Assembly (NCBI GenBank): GCA_963930775.1 | Contig: OZ005703.1 | Span: 4,526,001-4,590,000, forward strand | Length of the DNA stretch: 64,000 bases | Source of the DNA: Cliona cf. orientalis | Lineage: Eukaryota; Porifera; Demospongiae; Clionaida; Clionaidae | Reading direction: 5' to 3' | Shown here: positions 57,801 to 64,000 of the stretch, in pieces | How the letters are laid out: each line of letters begins with the position of its first letter | Numbering within the stretch: position 1 is the first letter of the stretch | Notes under the pieces: model-generated | Told to the model about the DNA's origin: nothing | Database searches by the model: none | The model's input: only the letters and a program-made list of their open reading frames with translations | Translations under genes and position numbers: made by a program

Positions 57801-60800
57801 GTCACTGGAGTGACGCTCCATGTGTAAGTCACAGTTTGCCTCTGGACAAACACAGAGATCACTGAATTATCACCAGATGTAATGATAACTTGATGGAGTG
57901 TAAGGTGATCTAGAGCTTCCACAATCATTTCATACCGATCTTCATAGATGTTGACAAATGTGGTAGTACCATTATCCCCAAAAGTGTTTTGTGTGAGCCT
58001 TATACCACGTTGATAATTGACAAGGGTAATAGCTGCATTATCGACCAATGGCTGACCAGCTGCAAAGTATGTGTATTCATCTTCCACAATGACAGTCAAA
58101 TTCATCAATGCGTCTGATGAAACAATCAGAGTGAAAGGAATAGATGCAGAAATTTCCTGGCTTGCCACAATTATACTGGCCTTGAATTCACCCAGCTGCT
58201 GGTGTCCTGGAGTTTGTGTAAGGATAGACAAAATTGCAGATTCTCCCTTGCCTAAATTCAAACCACCTTCACTTTGTTGCAAACTTCCAAAACTCACAAA
58301 TGAGATAATATTTGTATTTGGTAACAGTGATCGGACATCACTAGCTATTGTCCTGCCTGTGTTTATTACATCGAATTCAAATACCCTGGAAGTACCACGG
58401 ACTATCCTAGTATTCACTGATGGAGGAGAGATCAAGAAATTCGGTAAGATGGGATCGATTCGAACGCTTACATACAGTTGCAATGTAGTTCCTTGACTGG
58501 TTTTAACAGTAATTGGAAATACTTCACTTACTGGTCTTGAAGCAGTGAGGAAGATGTCCATGGCTACTTTATCACCTGGTTCTAGAGAGGTGTTTGATAT
58601 TGATCCTCGCAACACTATTTGGACATTTATGTATCTGGTATTTGATAGTACTGGAGTGGCTGTTATCCTGCTTAATGTGCCTGGTCCATTATTGCATACA
58701 ATAGTGGCATTATAAAATGTCTTCTCAAATTCACTAACAGCTTCTCCTGACAAGGAAATTGTAGTTGGTACTGATGTCATTCCAAGAAAACCCCATTCTG
58801 TTTGTGGGAGAGAGTGAAGCAAGCCCGGATGTCTAGACCCTGCAGTATATGCACCATACTCCGTTGGTGTGGGATGAAAGGCTACTGAAAAGGTTCCATC
58901 TTGTTTAGTAAATGTTATTAGAGTCCTCGTAGTTCCATTGCTGGTGATGTCGATATATACTGGTACTATACCTGCAAGAAATGCTTCAACTAAGTTTCCA
59001 TCAACATATTCAACATATCCAGACAGAGCTATGGGTTGAGCTTGTGGGTACATGGGAGGAGAAATTGGTGTTAAAAAGGTTGTATAACCAATTTTCACCT
59101 GTAGCACCCAAAACACCTCTGCTCTTCCAACTTGATTTGCAATTTGCACAATAACAGTATGATTGCCTGCTTGAGCCCTGCTCCAAATGACTTGGCCAGT
59201 GTACTGATTTACTCTCAGTTGATTAGGCCCTGACACTAAAACCCATGAGAGAGGTGGTGTTCCTTGAACTAGTGTTATAGTGGTGATGTATGGCTGTGCT
59301 TCTTGGAGGATGCTATTATTCACAGGATTAGGTACTGGTGCATAAATAAGGACATTACATTGGTCACCATACCAAGGCCTGTTGCATTGACACTTTCCAA
59401 GTGAACAGACACCACGTGGGGTGCTCTCATTTCTTCCACAAGCATGAGGAGGACAGAGATCAAACAAAGATACATTCTGCAAAAAAGATGCACTATTGCC
59501 ACAACTTGAGACAGTCCAGTTGCGCACAAAGTTACTAGGGCATGTATAATTGTGAATGGAATCCATATATGTGAGCTGGAGTGGTAGGGCACAAGGATTA
59601 GGAGCAGATGCAGTATTAGATGGAACTTGAATTGAGCCTGATATGCTTTCACAGGGAAATGCCACGGCTGGTGATAACGACACAGTCGGAGAGAATTCAA
59701 GGTCTATATTCTGAATTAAGTGAGCAGTATTGCTTGCCTCATCCATTGCCATCCAATTTCGTTTAATTAAACATCCAAATTCAACATCTCTGTATGTGAT
59801 GGAAACCACCGCTGATGTGTTATCCATTGCTTGTGCTTTGCCAGTGAGCTCAGGATTTGTATCACTGCACAAAATGCTTAAATTTTTAACCCCAAAAATG
59901 TGTGGAGCATCGAAGTCAGTCATCCATTCATACTTTGTAGGTTCACCCTTATTTCCAACTTGATCTGTTGCGGTTACCGAGAAGGTGTAACTATTGTTAT
60001 GCTGAAGGGTTGGCGTATAAAAAATATTACCAACTATACACTGATATTTGTCAATGATTTCCTCTGGCATATTGTTGGATATGAAATTCAATATACATTC
60101 ATAAGAACATCCTACTTCACTGCAAGAAAATTCAAATGTAGAAATGAGCAGGTTGGATATTTTTCTAGGATTTCTGATTATTATGGCAGTTGGAGGTGTT
60201 AAATCAATCTCAAATGTGTGCACCACTCTGGCTACATTTCCAGCATCATCTATAGCATTGATATATAGCTTATATATTCCCTCATCGAGATCATACCCAG
60301 TCCAGATGGCATCGGAGCAATTCTCAATAGTTTCAATATCTTCTTTTGAAAGTATGCAGCTCCAGTTTACATTCTCATTTGATGTCCATGACAGGCTTAT
60401 ATTTGAGTTGCTCAATGAGGGATTCTCCAAATACGTAATCATGGGAGGAGTAATATCCATGGTTTCAAATCTCCAAAAGAATTTGTCCTTTACTGGCTCA
60501 TTACCTGGTCCACATCCTAGAAGACCTTGTACTACTTTTCTGTCAAAATTGACATAAAATAGTTTCTTTTCAGGGAAGGCATATTTTGGTGTAACCACCA
60601 TCACATTAGAGTTAGTGTACTTTACCTCCTGTGACAAAAACACATCAATTTTGTATACAACCACCTCAGTGGTAAACTCATGGAAGGTGATGAAACTGGA
60701 CGCTGAAGGGCGCTGTATTCCTCTGTCAAAACTAATTTTCCAAGTAGTGTTAGATGGATGAACAACATCACAATCAGGCATTGCAGATACTTGAATTGGT

Positions 60801-61801
60801 ACTGGTGGAAGGTACCCTGATAAGAGCTGTATACAAATCTGTTCACTAGCTAAGCCTACTGAATTGATAGCAGTAAAGCAAAGTAGGTGAGTCTGATTGT
60901 ACTGGTCAACTGTTGGTGTCCATGTGATGTTAACGTAGTAAGCACTGGATTCTGCCATGTACTGCAATTCTCCTCTCCTTGTCCCAAGTGGGGACACAGT
61001 TTGAATTTCTGTAATTGAAACACCACGTCCACCACTAACAGCAATCACTTGTGTTTCAAAAATTCCTCCAGGTGGAACTGCAATGCAAGAACCTTGGTCT
61101 AAAGTGGGTTGAATGAATTCTGGTGAGCGAGAGCAGGATTCAGTAGATGGAACTACCAGCACTAGAAATTGTAGGGCAACACTACTAAGAGGATGAGTAG
61201 ACTCTGGGATGAAATCTTCTATCATAATTGCAGCTGCCCACAACCTCGCTCCCCTATTGGCTTCATACCTTATGGTACAGGTATGAGGATCAAGCTCAGC
61301 TCCTGGGAACCCATTACAGATGCCTGCACACTCCCTACCTACTGCCCATCTACAGCGAATGATGTCCTCATCTGGATCAGTCACTGATAAAGCAATGGTA
61401 TGATTGCAGCCTTCTTGTATGCGAATTACAGGAGCAGTTAATGCTCGTGGAGAGGAATTGATCTGACCAGTGTCATTTCTTATGATCGTGGAGAATGTTG
61501 TTGATATATTCCAACGGCCACTAAATGGGGAAATCCAGGCATTACCTGTAAAGCCTACCGCAACTATATCATTAATGCTGGCCGAAATATCGTATGTTAA
61601 GATACGTTCACCAAATGTCCAATCTTCAGCAATACTGAAATCCGTGCATATGTAAGACATAGGAGTGATAGTTCCTGAACACCCATACTGACATGTAAGG
61701 CTACCCTCACCACGTATTAGATGACCACTAGTAATAGTAGCACTATCACAAGAATGAGAAACTCTAGATCTTCTCCATGATATACGGTAAGATATCTCAA
61801 C
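51827..61801 (-). CDS. Giant secreted multidomain protein with EGF, Ig and FN3 domains (at least 2891 aa, 5' end not found)
   Basis: Eight exons, all in phase: 55195-61801 (6.6 kb), 54338-54688, 53980-54279, 53554-53916, 53151-53495, 52374-52715, 52238-52273 and 51827-52158 with stop. The large exon has cysteine-rich ectodomain repeats (CRWAVGRECAGICNGFPGA near residue 150), an EGF-like module (CSLGKCQCNRPWYGDQC near 790), then beta-sandwich-like repeats, a glycine-rich stretch (GGFGGFGGGGGF near 1490) and two basic furin-like sites (RQRGRR near 1575, RQKR near 1610). Exons 2-5 each encode one Ig-like domain, exon 6 an FN3-like domain, and the last exon a CC...FYRNRG-VVRLNRR...YRCEIPDA-type module that I remember from sponge receptors. 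Many N-x-S/T sites; no membrane segment seen. I infer an extracellular matrix or secreted adhesion role. The first exon with the signal peptide lies upstream of an ATTGCAG acceptor at 61802 and was not found. Confidence 0.8.
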
Positions 61802-63360
61802 CTGCAATACGAAAGATTAGATTTGTGATGAGTGTGTTCAGAATATACAAGCATAAAACAAACAAAATTGAAGGATGATGTAGGGATGGCAGTGCCAAAA
61901 GTACACGAACAAGATTTGCTTATCACATTCATTATGTATACATCCCTATGCTTGCTTTTCTCGATAATATCGTGCACCTCTGATTCAATAATAATATTAT
62001 GTAGCTACTGTATTTATGCTAATAGAACGCAAGCTAAAAAAAATTACGATTTTAACTTTCACACTGTTTTATGGTAAAGGTTGTCACACGCTCCAATAAG
62101 GAAAAATCTTAGAATACAAACTTTCTTGCACTAATTAGATGTTGTGTTTTATTAACATAAACACTGTAAGTAAGTGTCGCTATACTTTGATGTTGACTCT
62201 ATGCATGTGGGAGAAATCCATGGGTAGTCAGTATTCCCGTATGTGCCCTATATAGCTACTCAAAAAGTAAGTGTAAGGATGTAGTGGATGTGATAAGTTA
62301 CCCCTACAAATCTTGCAGACACAGACGACTACCGTAATCCTCATATCAAAAAGTTTTATACTACCAGTGATCATGCTTACTAGTGTGCTAACACAATAAA
62401 GATGGTGTGGGTAGGCGTGACTGGCTGTGATTGACGCCTCCGTTCTATGTATCCTCCACTGTATTGTATTACGAAGGAAGATTTCCGAATGTCCCAGCTT
62501 CTGAACGAATCGGCAGAAAGGCCATAATAGATGAGATCACCACTCCTGTTCCCTGTGAATCTCCGTTCTTTCAGGTTCCTGATGGTGCCCTATTTTTTTT
62601 CTTGCAAGCCTCTGTACTCGAGATATTAACGCGGAAAAGCGGGACACTCCCGATTTTTCCATATATGCTAATATTAAATTTTTGCGCAAAATCGGCAGAG
62701 AGACAAAGCTCCTCCTACTTGTATGCTTGGTATTGGTGCATAGCTAGTGATGCAAAGAAAGTGATGCTGGCCTATTTTTTTTTATATGGTGCACCTGGAA
62801 GCAGAAAATGACAAAGAACAAATCTATTTCCATAGAGATAATACATTGACTGAATGTGTCATTTGTGTGAAAAAGTGTGAGCTTGAGCAAATGATCACCA
62901 ACTTCTTGATATGTGTGCATGCATGCTGAGGCTTAAAAATTTAATATTCTCTTAATGAGTTAACAGGGACTATTATAATAAAATTAATAATCTTTCATGC
63001 TTCACCTTGTGACTTGAATGCCTGCCTCTCGTATACAATTCAAATAAACCACTCTAGGCCACAGTTTATAACTTATGGTATGTTGTCGGTCACGTGAAAT
63101 ATATGCCAAGCATGGCTCTATGGATATAAATGTGAAATATTCTATTGGCGCATTTTCACGCTTGGGCCATGGGCCACTCTAATTTTAGCGAATTGTAACT
63201 TGTAAGTTCACAAACTGAGAGAAGATTCTTAACTGGGTAGACATCTAGATATGTACAATATTCTTGTTCACCAGTCTGGGGTAAAAGTGGCTGCCCAGGC
63301 CTCAGTGAAGCACGTCAGTCTGGTGAACAAGAATATTCTATATAGGGTACACATCCCAGT
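61802..63360. other. Upstream region of the giant gene and intergenic DNA
   Basis: Must contain at least one 5' exon or intron of the giant gene, but no signal-peptide exon with matching phase was found. A plus-strand frame at 62431-62811 has no recognised domain and is not called. An inverted repeat lies at 63257-63337. Confidence 0.4.
63257..63337. repeat. 22 bp inverted repeat with 37 nt loop
   Basis: AATATTCTTGTTCACCAGTC at 63257-63278 pairs with 63316-63337 with one mismatch. It lies just before the dispersed repeat that follows. Confidence 0.75.
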
Positions 63361-63900
63361 TATGAGACACTAAACTTGTGACTACTTTTACACAATTGTT
63401 TTAGGAATAATTCAAGTGGTGTATTTTTTAAGGACTGCCTATGGCATCTAATACATGGGTTATAAATATCAACTTCACTACTAAATGATGTAATTTTTTT
63501 TTAAATTTTTTGCTATCATTAGTACTGAACATATTATGGGACGCCTGTCCCTATTATGAGACACTACCTTCCCACTGATAAAGGTAGTTATCATGAGGTG
63601 TTTTAAGGTGATGACTTACCCAATTGGCATTCTTAAAGTGAGGTTTGAGTGTTATCCTCAAAAAAATAAGTAGCTTGATGTAACAAATTAGCAAATTTGT
63701 AAAGCTGATATGCCAAAACCGAAAATTATTGTTTCACTACAATTTTAAGCAATGAAAGCGTAAACCCATATCAAAATAAGGTGGATAGCAAATTCAACTT
63801 AGCAGGTAATAGTTCTAATTAGGTATAATACAATGACCCCCAAACCAGAAACTTCCATCTTTGTTAATATGGATGTCCAATAATACCAACTGTCTCACAA
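63361..63900. mobile_element. Dispersed repeat, copy 2 (TATGAGAC ends)
   Basis: Collinear with 32167-32680, starting TATGAGACAC and ending TGTCTCACA. Differences are spread along the length, so the copies are old. No coding capacity. Confidence 0.75.
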
Positions 63901-64000
63901 TACCTACATATACCCTATCTCTTGTAAATATACACTCGTGTAGTCTCAATCTCGTAGCCATACTCAAAATCGCTTGACAAAGGATGAAAACTGCTGGGGT

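Noticed and set aside
62431-62811. Plus-strand 126-codon frame near the right end
   Set aside because: No domain, contains a homopolymer-derived FFF run, and has no splice or promoter support.

Overview
The window looks like nuclear DNA of an animal, most likely a demosponge. It is AT-rich, and the genes have short to medium GT-AG introns. The proteins include a THAP domain gene, immunoglobulin and fibronectin III domains on a giant secreted protein, a CDC123-like ATP-grasp protein, and a cysteine-motif multi-pass membrane family and an F-box-like family that I associate with sponges. The sponge placement is inferred from remembered family resemblance; no search was run.

Layout. 1-2.2 kb: a minus-strand THAP gene, interrupted by a small transposon and a 4-base slip, running off the left edge. 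2.9-4.0 kb: a plus-strand zinc-binding exon paralogous to the last exon of the next gene. 7.7-20.6 kb: a minus-strand gene that I assembled into seven phase-consistent exons (1123 aa; armadillo-like repeats, an HNH-like zinc motif and a C-terminal cysteine cluster), with introns full of miniature transposons, a tRNA-like repeat and palindromes. 21.2 kb: a single integrase zinc-binding exon. 23.8-25.3 kb: a frameshifted pseudogene of the membrane family. 27.4-34.0 kb: a 6.56 kb structure with roughly 600 bp inverted arms around a tandem array of small inverted-repeat units. 35.2-37.0 kb: a TTAA-flanked element. 38.26-38.45 kb: a 188 bp near-perfect palindrome. 39.5-41.2 kb: an intact membrane gene. 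42.6-44.8 kb: an intronless F-box/LRR-like gene. 45.5-46.5 kb: an intronless CDC123-like gene. 46.5-51.8 kb: repeats and a membrane-family fragment. 51.8-61.8 kb: a minus-strand giant extracellular protein (at least 2891 aa, eight exons found, 5' end not found). 61.8-64 kb: intergenic DNA with a second copy of a repeat also present at 32.2 kb.

The genes do not form an operon or an obvious pathway. What links parts of the window is duplication: membrane-family copies at 24, 40 and 49 kb, the zinc exon at 2.9 and 7.7 kb, and many non-autonomous DNA transposons. Several of those families share the terminus CCGTAG (or CTGTAG) next to TA. The most unusual structure is the 27.4-34.0 kb region. Its repeat units have terminal inverted repeats that differ between units yet stay matched within each unit, and it contains a small insertion whose empty site is preserved in a neighbouring copy.
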